This document shows, piece by piece, positions 13,947 to 22,026 of a stretch of DNA of 28,626 nt. This stretch comes from Clostridia bacterium BRH_c25. GTDB lineage: Bacteria; Bacillota_A; Clostridia; Lutisporales; Lutisporaceae. Made by a program: the position numbers and the translations under genes. Each line of letters starts with the position of its first letter. Positions within the stretch are counted from its first letter, which is position 1. The DNA is taken from the NCBI GenBank assembly GCA_001515955.1, contig LOES01000230.1, forward strand, positions 1 to 28,626, written 5' to 3'. Below the pieces are notes generated by a model that had not been told where the DNA came from, made no database searches, and was given only the letters and a program-made list of their open reading frames with translations.

Positions 13947-15776
13947 ATGGGAAAGATATATTTACTCGATGAAGCTACCATAAATAAAATAGCTGCAGGA
14001 GAGGTAATAGAGAGACCCGCCTCCATAGTAAAGGAGCTGGCAGAGAACTCCATCGATGCAGGGGCTGCTGCCATCAGTATTGAGATACAGGAAGGCGGAA
14101 AAGCATATATAAATGTATCGGACAATGGCTGCGGCATAATGAAGGAGGACATAGAACATGTGTTCTTCAGACATGCCACAAGCAAATTGAAATCTTCCGA
14201 GGACTTGCATAAAGGAATTCCCACTCTGGGCTTCCGCGGTGAGGCAATGGCAAGCATAGCTGCGGTATCGGAGGTGGAGCTCAAGACTAAAGCAGAGGAG
14301 GATGCTTCGGGAAGTCATGTGACTATAAAGGGCGGCAAGCTGATAGACAGCACGGATATAGGCTATCCTACAGGTACCAGTGTTACGGTCAGAAACCTTT
14401 TTTTCAATACTCCTGCAAGGCTGAAGTTTCTTAAGAGCGATACCTCAGAACAGGGTGCAATAGTTGATATTGTTGAAAAGTTTGCACTTACCAATACAGG
14501 AATATCCATGAAGCTTACAGTAAACAATAAGGTGGTGCTGCACACCCCTGGAAATGGCGATCTTCTTTCTGTCATTCTGTGCATTTATGGAAAGAACATA
14601 ACCAAAGCCATGCTGCCTCTTGAGTACTCAAATGATATCATTAGCATAGAAGGGTATATAGGCAAGCCTGAGATAGCAAAGGGTAACTCTACCTATATGA
14701 CCTTTTCCATAAACAAAAGGTATATAAAGAACAGAATGATGGCAGAGGCAATGAAGCAGGCCTATAAGACGCTGCTTATGAATAACCGCTACCCTTTCAG
14801 CATTATAAACATCGATATAAAGTCTGAAATGATAGATGTTAATGTACATCCTACGAAACAGGAAATAAAGTTCTCTGACGACAGGGCGATATTCAATACT
14901 CTTTATTTGGCGGTGAAGAACTGCTTGAATAATAACAGGCTCATATTTGAAAGCTTTGAAGATGCATCAGAGACCCGGGAAGCGCCGGCAGCCCAATATC
15001 AGAACGCGCGTTCCGGGGCCTCTGATTATCGGAACACACGTTCTGTACCTGTAAACATGTTTGACAAAAGAGCAGGATATGAGCCCAAAAAGAATGAACA
15101 AGCCTCAGAACCTATAATTAAAAGCTTTAATAAAAAGTACGAGCATGACATGAAGCCTGAAGCATCAGGGGTTCACGAGAAAGCTATACAAAAGCCTCAT
15201 GTATTCTCAATCAATATAATCGGGCAGTTGTTCGGAACGTATGTTCTGGGACAGCAGGAGGACACCTTCTATCTGATTGATCAGCATGCCGCCCATGAGA
15301 GGATAATGTTTGAGTATATCAAGGAGAAATATAATACAAAGAGTATTGCCATGCAGGAGCTTTTGATGCCAATAATAATAGAGCTGAGTCCGGCTGAGAA
15401 GCTTTTGTATTCCGAGAACACTCTGATATTCCAGAATCTTGGCTTTGAAATTGAATGGTTCGGAGAGAATACTCTGGCAATAAGAGCCATTCCGATAATA
15501 ATGGGAGAGCCTTGTACCGGAGAGTTCTTCAGCAACATACTTGATTCTCTTAATGAGCCGGGAGGAAATGCTTCATCCCCTTTGGAAAAAATAATAATCA
15601 GTATGGCTTGCAAGAATGCAATAAAGGCCGGAGACAGCATTACTCAGGAGGAAACCAGAGAGCTTATAGAAAGGCTTATGAAAACAAGCCAGCCATATAC
15701 CTGTCCTCACGGAAGGCCTACAATAATTACAATGAGCAAATATGAGCTTGAAAAGAAGTTCAAGAGGATAATATAG
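13947..15776 (+). CDS. mutL: DNA mismatch repair protein MutL (endonuclease type)
   Basis: This 609-residue protein couples MutS recognition to strand removal. The N-terminal GHKL ATPase has ENSIDAGA, DNGCGI and GFRGEAMASI; LKFLKSD and HPTKQEIKF mark the transducer domain. A variable linker spans about 335-410. The C-terminal dimerisation/endonuclease domain has DQHAAHERIMFE (445-456), the DQHA(X)2E(X)4E metal-binding motif, plus ACKNAIKAGD and CPHGRPT. It should therefore nick DNA itself, as expected in bacteria lacking MutH. AGAGGAGAAG precedes ATG 13947. miaA follows after 20 bases. Confidence 0.98.
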   Translation: MGKIYLLDEATINKIAAGEVIERPASIVKELAENSIDAGAAAISIEIQEGGKAYINVSDNGCGIMKEDIEHVFFRHATSKLKSSEDLHKGIPTLGFRGEAMASIAAVSEVELKTKAEEDASGSHVTIKGGKLIDSTDIGYPTGTSVTVRNLFFNTPARLKFLKSDTSEQGAIVDIVEKFALTNTGISMKLTVNNKVVLHTPGNGDLLSVILCIYGKNITKAMLPLEYSNDIISIEGYIGKPEIAKGNSTYMTFSINKRYIKNRMMAEAMKQAYKTLLMNNRYPFSIINIDIKSEMIDVNVHPTKQEIKFSDDRAIFNTLYLAVKNCLNNNRLIFESFEDASETREAPAAQYQNARSGASDYRNTRSVPVNMFDKRAGYEPKKNEQASEPIIKSFNKKYEHDMKPEASGVHEKAIQKPHVFSINIIGQLFGTYVLGQQEDTFYLIDQHAAHERIMFEYIKEKYNTKSIAMQELLMPIIIELSPAEKLLYSENTLIFQNLGFEIEWFGENTLAIRAIPIIMGEPCTGEFFSNILDSLNEPGGNASSPLEKIIISMACKNAIKAGDSITQEETRELIERLMKTSQPYTCPHGRPTIITMSKYELEKKFKRII

Positions 15777-15796
15777 ATTTACAGAGGTGTAGGAAT

Positions 15797-16759
15797 TTGA
15801 CATTAGCGACTAATGAGCTGCCTAAAATATGTATACTTGCGGGACCTACTGCCATAGGTAAGACGGATATATCACTGGCTTTGGCCGGAAGTCTGTGCGG
15901 AGAGATCATATCGGCCGACTCTGCACAGGTCTACAGATATATGGATATAGGTACTGCAAAGCTTAAGGAAAATGAGATGCAGGGTATAAGGCACTATATG
16001 ATAGATGAGGTAAATCCCGATGAGGATTTCAGCGTTGCGCAGTTCAGGAACAGGGCTGAAGGATATATCAGAGATATTAATGAAAGAGGAAAGCTGCCAA
16101 TAATCGCCGGAGGAACAGGTCTTTATATAAACTCACTCCTTGACAATCTGGATTTTACAGCATCCATCTCTGATGAGGAATTCAGAAAGGAAATGCAGGA
16201 TATTGCCGACTGCAAGAGTCCGGCTTATGTTCATGCCATGCTGGAAAGTGTCGATCCTGCAAGTTATAATAAACTGCACCCTAATGATACAAGAAGGGTT
16301 ATCAGGGCATTGGAGGTTCACAAGTTCACAGGAAAGCCAATATCCTATTTCCAGGAGGAATCAAAAAAACAACCGCCAAGATATGATTTCGCATATATAA
16401 CGCTGACTATGGACAGGGCAAAGCTCTATAACAGAATAGAGCAGAGGGTAGATAAAATGATGACCGAAGGGCTTGTTGAAGAGGTGGAAGGCCTTCTGGA
16501 TATGGGTTACGGACGGGAGCTTACCTCTATGCAGGCACTGGGCTACAAAGAGATTGCCGATTACCTCCGGGGAACAATATCAAAGGAGGAGGCTGTTAGA
16601 ATTCTTAAAAGGGACACAAGGCATTATGCCAAACGGCAGCTTACCTGGTTCAGAAGGGACAGACGCCTGTATTGGATTGATATTGACAGCTTCCATAAAA
16701 GTGAAGTATTATTGGAAAATATTATTAGATATATTGCAGGAAAAATTGCTTTAATATAG
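15797..16759 (+). CDS. miaA: tRNA dimethylallyltransferase
   Basis: This 320-residue enzyme transfers dimethylallyl from DMAPP to A37 of tRNAs reading UNN codons, making the substrate of MiaB encoded in the same run. Walker A is GPTAIGKT (16-23). DSAQVYRYMDIGTAK, IIAGGTGLYINSLL and HPNDTRRVIRALEV follow, with a C-terminal RDTRHYAKRQLTWFRRD. I used TTG 15797 because AGAGGTG (15783-15789) lies 7 bases upstream and no suitable ATG is nearby. Length is normal. The 81-base AT-rich gap to hfq may hold a secondary promoter, but none is clear. Confidence 0.97.
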   Translation: MTLATNELPKICILAGPTAIGKTDISLALAGSLCGEIISADSAQVYRYMDIGTAKLKENEMQGIRHYMIDEVNPDEDFSVAQFRNRAEGYIRDINERGKLPIIAGGTGLYINSLLDNLDFTASISDEEFRKEMQDIADCKSPAYVHAMLESVDPASYNKLHPNDTRRVIRALEVHKFTGKPISYFQEESKKQPPRYDFAYITLTMDRAKLYNRIEQRVDKMMTEGLVEEVEGLLDMGYGRELTSMQALGYKEIADYLRGTISKEEAVRILKRDTRHYAKRQLTWFRRDRRLYWIDIDSFHKSEVLLENIIRYIAGKIALI

Positions 16760-16840
16760 AATAAATAACTAATAAATATATAATAATATAAATATATATA
16801 AAATTGGCAATTGACTTATTTTATTTTGGAGGGGAATTGA

Positions 16841-17098
16841 ATGAATAAAGTAAATATAAATCTTCAGGATGTATTTCTGAATCAGGTTAGAAAAGAGCAT
16901 ATCACGATAACAATCTACCTGGTGAACGGTTTCCAGCTTAAGGGCAATGTAAGAGGCTTTGACAACTATACAATAGTGCTGGATAATGATGGAAAACAGC
17001 AACTGGTATATAAACATGCCATCTCTACAATAATCCCTGTAAAACCTATTAATTTTGCCTTCAGCGACAATAGGCCGCCGGAGAATGCGAACAAATAA
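16841..17098 (+). CDS. hfq: RNA chaperone Hfq
   Basis: This 85-residue Sm-like protein forms a hexamer that binds small RNAs and mRNAs. The Sm1 region is [19 protein letters not shown] and the Sm2 motif YKHAIS; the N-terminal [11 protein letters not shown] is typical. A short C-terminal tail (about 15 residues, NRPPENANK) matches Gram-positive Hfq. TTGGAGGGG lies 7 bases before the ATG. It is the last gene of the run and is followed by a strong terminator. Confidence 0.97.
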   Translation: MNKVNINLQDVFLNQVRKEHITITIYLVNGFQLKGNVRGFDNYTIVLDNDGKQQLVYKHAISTIIPVKPINFAFSDNRPPENANK

Positions 17099-17111
17099 TT
17101 ATATAGTATAG

Positions 17112-17150
17112 AGCAAGCCCTTGTAGAAATACAAGGGCTTGCTTATTTGC
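17112..17150 (+). terminator. terminator after hfq
   Basis: A perfect 14-bp stem AGCAAGCCCTTGTA / TACAAGGGCTTGCT with a GAAA tetraloop is followed by TATTTGCC. It ends the miaB-hfq run. Confidence 0.8.
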
Positions 17151-17151
17151 C

Positions 17152-17180
17152 TTGGATTGCATAATATGATAAAATATAAT
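17152..17180 (+). promoter_or_regulatory. candidate promoter of the PLP-enzyme gene
   Basis: TTGGAT (17152-17157), a 17-bp spacer and TATAAT (17175-17180) lie 30 bases before the start. An overlapping alternative, TTGCCT-17-TAAAAT (17147-17175), is also possible. Confidence 0.6.
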
Positions 17181-17210
17181 CTTGATACATAAAGAAAATG
17201 AGGTGCTGCA

Positions 17211-18503
17211 ATGCATTATAAAACAACAGACTATCTGATTAACAAGCTTTCTATAAGCAAGAAGATAATTGACATTTGCGTATCCACAGAGGATGAAATT
17301 ACAGGGCAGTTTCTGAAAATTGACGATATCAGGGAATTCAACCAGTACAAAGTACTCAGTGCGATGCAGAAGAACAGAATAAGCGACATGCATTTCAACT
17401 ATTCAACCGGTTATGGTTACGGAGATGCGGGGCGGGAAGCCATTGACAAGGTCTATGCGGATGTCTTCGGATGCGAGGATGCCCTTGTAAGGCCACAGAT
17501 CGTATCAGGAACCCACGCATTGTCCCTATGCCTCTTTGGGGTCTTAAGACCGGGTGACGAGCTGCTGTCGGTTACAGGAAGGCCCTACGATACCCTGGAG
17601 AATATAATAGGAATAGAGAACTGCCCTCCCGGCTGTCTTAGGGAGCTGGGCATAAAATACAGCCAGATAGACCTTACGGAAGCAGGTAAAATTAATTATA
17701 ACGAAATAACAAAGAGTATAAATAATAAGACTAAAATGGTACTGATACAGAGATCCCTGGGTTATTCCTGGAGACCGTCGCTGACTCTTGAAGATATTGA
17801 ATACACTATAAAATTCATAAAAATAATAAATCCCAACATTGTATGCATGGTAGACAACTGTTATGGAGAGTTTCTTGACTTCAAAGAGCCTACCGAGGTG
17901 GGTGCGGATATAATAGCAGGTTCACTAATCAAAAATCCCGGTGGAAGCATTGCTCCCACCGGAGGATATGTATGCGGAAGAGCCCCCTTGGTTGAGCTGG
18001 CAGCCAACAGGCTTATTGCACCGGGTATCGGGAAGGAATGCGGCGCTACCTTGGGGATGAACAGACTTTTCCTGCAGGGCTTTTTTCTCGCTCCTCATAT
18101 TGTAGCGGAAGCAGTGAAAGGGGCAGTATTCTGCTCCAAGCTTTTCAGCAAGCTGGGATATGAAGTGAATCCGGAATATAATTCACGGAGAAGTGATATA
18201 ATACAGGCGATAAAATTCGGAAATAGAGATGCTCTTATTGCTTTCTGCCAGGGCATACAGAAAGGATCGCCGGTGGACTCCTTTGTCAATCCCGAGCCAT
18301 GGGATATGCCGGGCTATAATGATCAAGTAATAATGGCCTCAGGGGGCTTTGTGCAGGGAGCTTCCATAGAACTTAGTGCCGATGCCCCTTTGAGAGCACC
18401 CTATATTGCATATTTGCAGGGGGGAGTAACCTTCGACCATGTGAAAATCGGTATAATTTACGCTCTCCAAAACCTTGTAAATAAGGGGTGTCTGACTTTA
18501 TAA
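17211..18503 (+). CDS. PLP-dependent enzyme, aluminium-resistance / methionine gamma-lyase-like family (YnbB type)
   Basis: This 430-residue cytoplasmic fold-type I PLP enzyme has SGTHALSLCLFGVLRPGDELL (cofactor phosphate region), VDNCYGEF with Asp215 (pyridine nitrogen) and SLIKNPGG with likely Schiff-base Lys241. TGYGYGDAGRE is family-typical. Members are annotated aluminium resistance protein or methionine gamma-lyase family and lie next to glutamine synthetase genes in Firmicutes, as here. The true substrate is not known to me. GAGGTG at 17200-17205 precedes ATG 17211. It has its own candidate promoter, and no clear terminator follows. Confidence 0.88.
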   Translation: MHYKTTDYLINKLSISKKIIDICVSTEDEITGQFLKIDDIREFNQYKVLSAMQKNRISDMHFNYSTGYGYGDAGREAIDKVYADVFGCEDALVRPQIVSGTHALSLCLFGVLRPGDELLSVTGRPYDTLENIIGIENCPPGCLRELGIKYSQIDLTEAGKINYNEITKSINNKTKMVLIQRSLGYSWRPSLTLEDIEYTIKFIKIINPNIVCMVDNCYGEFLDFKEPTEVGADIIAGSLIKNPGGSIAPTGGYVCGRAPLVELAANRLIAPGIGKECGATLGMNRLFLQGFFLAPHIVAEAVKGAVFCSKLFSKLGYEVNPEYNSRRSDIIQAIKFGNRDALIAFCQGIQKGSPVDSFVNPEPWDMPGYNDQVIMASGGFVQGASIELSADAPLRAPYIAYLQGGVTFDHVKIGIIYALQNLVNKGCLTL

Positions 18504-18568
18504 ATACTCAATTAAGCTGTGGTAATAACATTATTAGAAAGTTTTATAAACGTGGCTCCCCGGTTTTA

Positions 18569-18597
18569 TTTACATCAAAGGGCCATAGTGGTATAAT
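18569..18597 (+). promoter_or_regulatory. sigma-A promoter of the glutamine synthetase gene
   Basis: TTTACA (18569-18574), an exact 17-bp spacer and TATAAT (18592-18597) lie 48 bases before the ATG. No GlnR-like operator was recognised with confidence. Confidence 0.8.
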
Positions 18598-18645
18598 CTA
18601 AAAATATTATAATGATGAAAATATATATATTAAGAGGTGAATGAA

Positions 18646-20571
18646 ATGACTAATCTTTCAGACTTAATTAAAAATGACCTGATTTATGTTATCGACCCAG
18701 GAGATTATCAAAAAGAAGAGTTGGTAAGCCTCTTAAAGAATCATCCTGAAATACGCTTTGTCTCCATAGCTGCTGCAGACCTTACCGGCAACAGCACAGA
18801 TGAAAGGATTCCTATAAAAGCTTTCTTTGATGATATTGAAGAATTCCTTAATGGTGCTATACAGACTGATGGCTCCAGTGTTGTGCTCCCGGGTATAGCC
18901 ACCTTGAACAATGGCAAGGTTGATTTGGTTGCCGATACCAATTGCCTGTGGTTCGTTGATTACAACTACGAAAATATTGATTACGAGACAAGCAGGCCGG
19001 TAGGTACCCTAAGGATTCCGTCCTTTCTAATGCATAATAACAAATATGTAGACTCCCGCTCCATTCTGATCCGTGCAATTGACCGGTTCAAGGCTTCAGT
19101 AACAGAGCTGTTTAAAAAATATCCGGCTGTGTGCAGCGAGTACGGCATCAATTGCAGTGATATTGAGGATATAGTGTTGACTTCGGCTACAGAGCTTGAA
19201 TTCTGGGTTAAAACACCTAATGATATGGCGGATGTAGAAGCTTTGTCAGCCTCCCAGGAGCTTCAGGAATCATATTGGAAGAGAACTAAGGGGGTAGTGA
19301 GAACCTCTCTTGAGCAATCACTGCTATTAATGGGAAAATACAATCTGAACCCTGAGATGGGACATAAGGAAGTAGGGGGCATAAAAGCCAAGCTTGATGA
19401 AACGGGCAACCTTACACATATAATGGAACAACTGGAGATTGACTGGAAATACGATAACGCCCTGCAGGCTGCTGATAATGAAAAGTGGGTCAGATACATT
19501 GTAAAGGAAGTTTTTAGGAAAAACGGACTTGAGGTTACCTTCCATGCAAAGCCTATAGAAGGTGTCGCAGGTAATGGTGAGCATACTCATATTGGAGTTG
19601 CAGCAAGGCTTAAGAATGGTAAAATAATTAATCTGTTCACTCCTGCAGATATAAAGAAGGATTTTTTAAGTCCTATTGGTTATGGGGCTCTCATGGGGCT
19701 CTTGAAGAATTATGAAGTAATAAACCCGTTCATATCCTTCACCATTGATTCCTTAAATAGATTAAAGCCGGGATTTGAAGCTCCGGTTTGCATAGTCAGC
19801 TCACTGGGACATAATGTGGAGACACCTTCCAGAAACAGAACAATATTGGTCGGACTGGTCAGGGATCTGGGCAATACTCTTGCTACAAGATTTGAGGTCA
19901 GGTCACCCAACCCTCTTACAAATACCTATCTTGCACTGGCTGCATTTTATCAGGCAATGCTGGACGGAATTAATGCTGTTTGCGAGTCCGGGAAGACAGC
20001 CTCTGAGCTGGAAGCAGAAATATCAAAGCTTCCGGATGAAGAAGGCTTCTATCTTGAAAAGGGCAGAGCGTACAGAAGTGAAGAGGACGTGTTTGAGCAT
20101 TATACACCGGAGGAAAGAAACAGGATATTTGGAGTACATCCTGCTACAGTGTACGAAAACATCTCCAATCTCAAAGAATATCCCGGGAAGCTTGATGTGC
20201 TTTTGAAGGGCGAAGTAATGGATGAAAAGCTTGTTAAGAGCTTCAGTACAGCTGTCACAAACAGGTGGGTGGCTGAGATACTTAACAGGCTGATGCCGGA
20301 GAATATGGATACGGTGAGAAGATGTAAAGCCGTTCACAACACACAAAATGCCCACGATCTTGATATAACCTACTGGGCTCAGGTTGATCAGCTTCGTCAT
20401 TATCTAATGAAAGACACCTACAACTCCAAATCCCTGTTCACCAGGATAAGAGAAGCTGCCAAAGAAAAAGATTATGAGCTGTTATCCCAGCTTCAACAGG
20501 AAATGGCTGTCAAGATTAGTGAGTTAAAAGAGATATACAGCGATTACAAGAAAAATTTGATAGATATTTAA
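18646..20571 (+). CDS. glutamine synthetase, long atypical form
   Basis: This 641-residue protein should make glutamine from glutamate, ammonia and ATP in the cytoplasm. The beta-grasp-like part is at about 35-110 (AAADLTGNSTDERIPIKAFFDD). The catalytic part includes ATELEFWVK, EMGHKEVGGIKAKLDE, GNGEHTHIGVA (309-319, equivalent to the GSI NGSGMHTH loop), ETPSRNRTILVGL and RFEVRSPNPLTNTYLALAAFYQAML. GSI enzymes have about 440-470 residues and GSIII about 700 or more. This one carries about 150 extra helical C-terminal residues. The usual EVAPGQHE-like segment reads EMGHKEVGG, so activity needs confirming. ATG 18646 fits AAGAGGTG better than GTG 18637. Confidence 0.85.
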   Translation: MTNLSDLIKNDLIYVIDPGDYQKEELVSLLKNHPEIRFVSIAAADLTGNSTDERIPIKAFFDDIEEFLNGAIQTDGSSVVLPGIATLNNGKVDLVADTNCLWFVDYNYENIDYETSRPVGTLRIPSFLMHNNKYVDSRSILIRAIDRFKASVTELFKKYPAVCSEYGINCSDIEDIVLTSATELEFWVKTPNDMADVEALSASQELQESYWKRTKGVVRTSLEQSLLLMGKYNLNPEMGHKEVGGIKAKLDETGNLTHIMEQLEIDWKYDNALQAADNEKWVRYIVKEVFRKNGLEVTFHAKPIEGVAGNGEHTHIGVAARLKNGKIINLFTPADIKKDFLSPIGYGALMGLLKNYEVINPFISFTIDSLNRLKPGFEAPVCIVSSLGHNVETPSRNRTILVGLVRDLGNTLATRFEVRSPNPLTNTYLALAAFYQAMLDGINAVCESGKTASELEAEISKLPDEEGFYLEKGRAYRSEEDVFEHYTPEERNRIFGVHPATVYENISNLKEYPGKLDVLLKGEVMDEKLVKSFSTAVTNRWVAEILNRLMPENMDTVRRCKAVHNTQNAHDLDITYWAQVDQLRHYLMKDTYNSKSLFTRIREAAKEKDYELLSQLQQEMAVKISELKEIYSDYKKNLIDI

Positions 20572-20583
20572 GCATAAAGAGCA

Positions 20584-20610
20584 AAAGCCACCTATTACGG
20601 GTGGCTTTAC
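20584..20610 (+). terminator. hairpin after glutamine synthetase
   Basis: The 9-bp stem AAAGCCACC / GGTGGCTTT around TATTACG is followed by ACTAATTG. It is terminator-like with little T-tract beyond the stem. Confidence 0.6.
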
Positions 20611-20673
20611 TAATTGTATAATTCTTCTGTGCATATTATAATAAAAATGTACTAATGCGGTATAAAAGTATAG

Positions 20674-20684
20674 TTGTCCGACAA
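20674..20684. promoter_or_regulatory. candidate TetR-family operator
   Basis: The inverted repeat TTGTC-C-GACAA lies 5 bases upstream of the ribosome-binding site (GAGGTG) of the regulator gene. This is the usual position for an autoregulatory TetR-family site. It is short, so it is a candidate only. Confidence 0.4.
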
Positions 20685-20703
20685 TTAAGAGGTGATATTG
20701 TAA

Positions 20704-21300
20704 ATGGGTGGACAAAGTATAAAGAAGCTAAACCGGCTATTGGAAAAAGCTGAAGAGTTGTTCTTCAAATACGGCTATAATGGGGTATCGGTTGATCAGA
20801 TAGCTTTTGAAGCATGTATAAGCAAAATGACATTGTACAAGCATTTTCATTCCAAGGAGGATCTTTTTATAGAGATAATGAAAAATGTTGCAGAATACCA
20901 TAACAGGATCATTATGGAAAGGCTGAATGAGAACTGCCATGCAATAGAAAGGATTGAAGCTTTGTATACTTATATGCTCCAGCTGGCAGGCCAATTCCCT
21001 GCAATCCTGACCAGGGATATTCTTGAGCAGCCCAATTTAATGGAACGCATAAAAGATATTAAATTGACGATGGCTAAGAATATGTGGAGGTGTATATTGG
21101 AGGACGGCATAAAAAAAGGTGAATTACGTCCGATGGACATAGATTTTGTCTGCCAGCTCCTGATAGGCCTGCCCATGGCATTTATGGATGCAGATTATTT
21201 TAATGAAGATACAAAGATGCATGAATTAATGGAAAAATTGTTTGATTTTATGAAATACGGAATGCTGGGCGATAAGGATAATCAAAATATGCGGTCATAA
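20704..21300 (+). CDS. TetR/AcrR-family transcriptional regulator
   Basis: This is a 198-residue repressor-like protein. The N-terminal helix-turn-helix (about 8-55) reads LLEKAEELFFKYGYNGVSVDQIAFEACISKMTLYKHFHSKEDLF, a clear family signature. The rest is the helical ligand-binding domain; its ligand is unknown. It is followed after 15 bases by the ABC export genes, so it most likely controls its own operon and responds to the exported compound (inference). GAGGTG lies 9 bases before ATG 20704. Confidence 0.93.
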   Translation: MGGQSIKKLNRLLEKAEELFFKYGYNGVSVDQIAFEACISKMTLYKHFHSKEDLFIEIMKNVAEYHNRIIMERLNENCHAIERIEALYTYMLQLAGQFPAILTRDILEQPNLMERIKDIKLTMAKNMWRCILEDGIKKGELRPMDIDFVCQLLIGLPMAFMDADYFNEDTKMHELMEKLFDFMKYGMLGDKDNQNMRS

Positions 21301-21315
21301 AGGAGGGGATGGAGA

Positions 21316-22026
21316 ATGCAGGATAGCATACTCATGAAGGTTCTGAATGTCAGTAAGGATTATAAAATGGGTGAGGTTACGGTAAATGCCCTTCAGGGCG
21401 CAACCTTTGAGCTTTACGAAGGTGAATTTGTGGTTATACTCGGACCCAGCGGTTCCGGTAAAAGTACACTTTTGAACATTCTCGGAGGAATGGATCTGCC
21501 CTCTGAGGGCAAGGTAATCATCAAGAATGAGGAAATCAACAAATACAATGACAGGAAACTGACTGCCTATAGACGGGATAAGGTAGGCTTTGTATTTCAG
21601 TTCTATAACCTTATGGCAAATCTCACTGCCAAAGAAAATGTAGAGCTTGCAACTGAGATGTGCAAGGAGGCCTTGAATATCGACGAGGTTATGAATGAAG
21701 TAGAGCTTGGAGAAAGGAAGGATCATTTTCCGTCACAAATGAGTGGCGGAGAGCAGCAGCGTGTTGCTATTGCAAGAGCTGTAGCGAAGAATCCGCTTCT
21801 GCTGCTGTGTGACGAGCCAACAGGTGCTCTGGACTATAAGACCGGTCTGCTGATTCTGTCATTGCTGCATAAAATCAATCGTCAATTCAACAAAACCGTC
21901 GTCATAATCACACATAATATGGCTATCGGTGATATGGCCGACCGGGTCATAAAAATGCGAAGCGGACGGATAGTGGAAATAAAGGAAAATGAAAATCCTA
22001 TTCCTCCTGAAAGGATTGAATGGTGA
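21316..22026 (+). CDS. ABC transporter ATP-binding protein (MacB/LolD type)
   Basis: This 236-residue ATPase powers the permease encoded next. Walker A is GPSGSGKST (43-51), the Q-loop FQFYNL, the signature [14 protein letters not shown], Walker [14 protein letters not shown] and the H-loop ITHN. AAAGGAGGGG precedes ATG 21316. It overlaps the permease start by seven bases, indicating coupled translation. Family members drive extrusion of peptides, antibiotics or lipids by mechanotransmission and not by substrate transport through the ATPase site. Confidence 0.95.
   Translation: MQDSILMKVLNVSKDYKMGEVTVNALQGATFELYEGEFVVILGPSGSGKSTLLNILGGMDLPSEGKVIIKNEEINKYNDRKLTAYRRDKVGFVFQFYNLMANLTAKENVELATEMCKEALNIDEVMNEVELGERKDHFPSQMSGGEQQRVAIARAVAKNPLLLLCDEPTGALDYKTGLLILSLLHKINRQFNKTVVIITHNMAIGDMADRVIKMRSGRIVEIKENENPIPPERIEW

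Noticed and set aside
19814..20206. Plus-strand ORF of 130 codons inside the glutamine synthetase gene
   Set aside because: It is out of frame within a conserved enzyme, with no ribosome-binding site.
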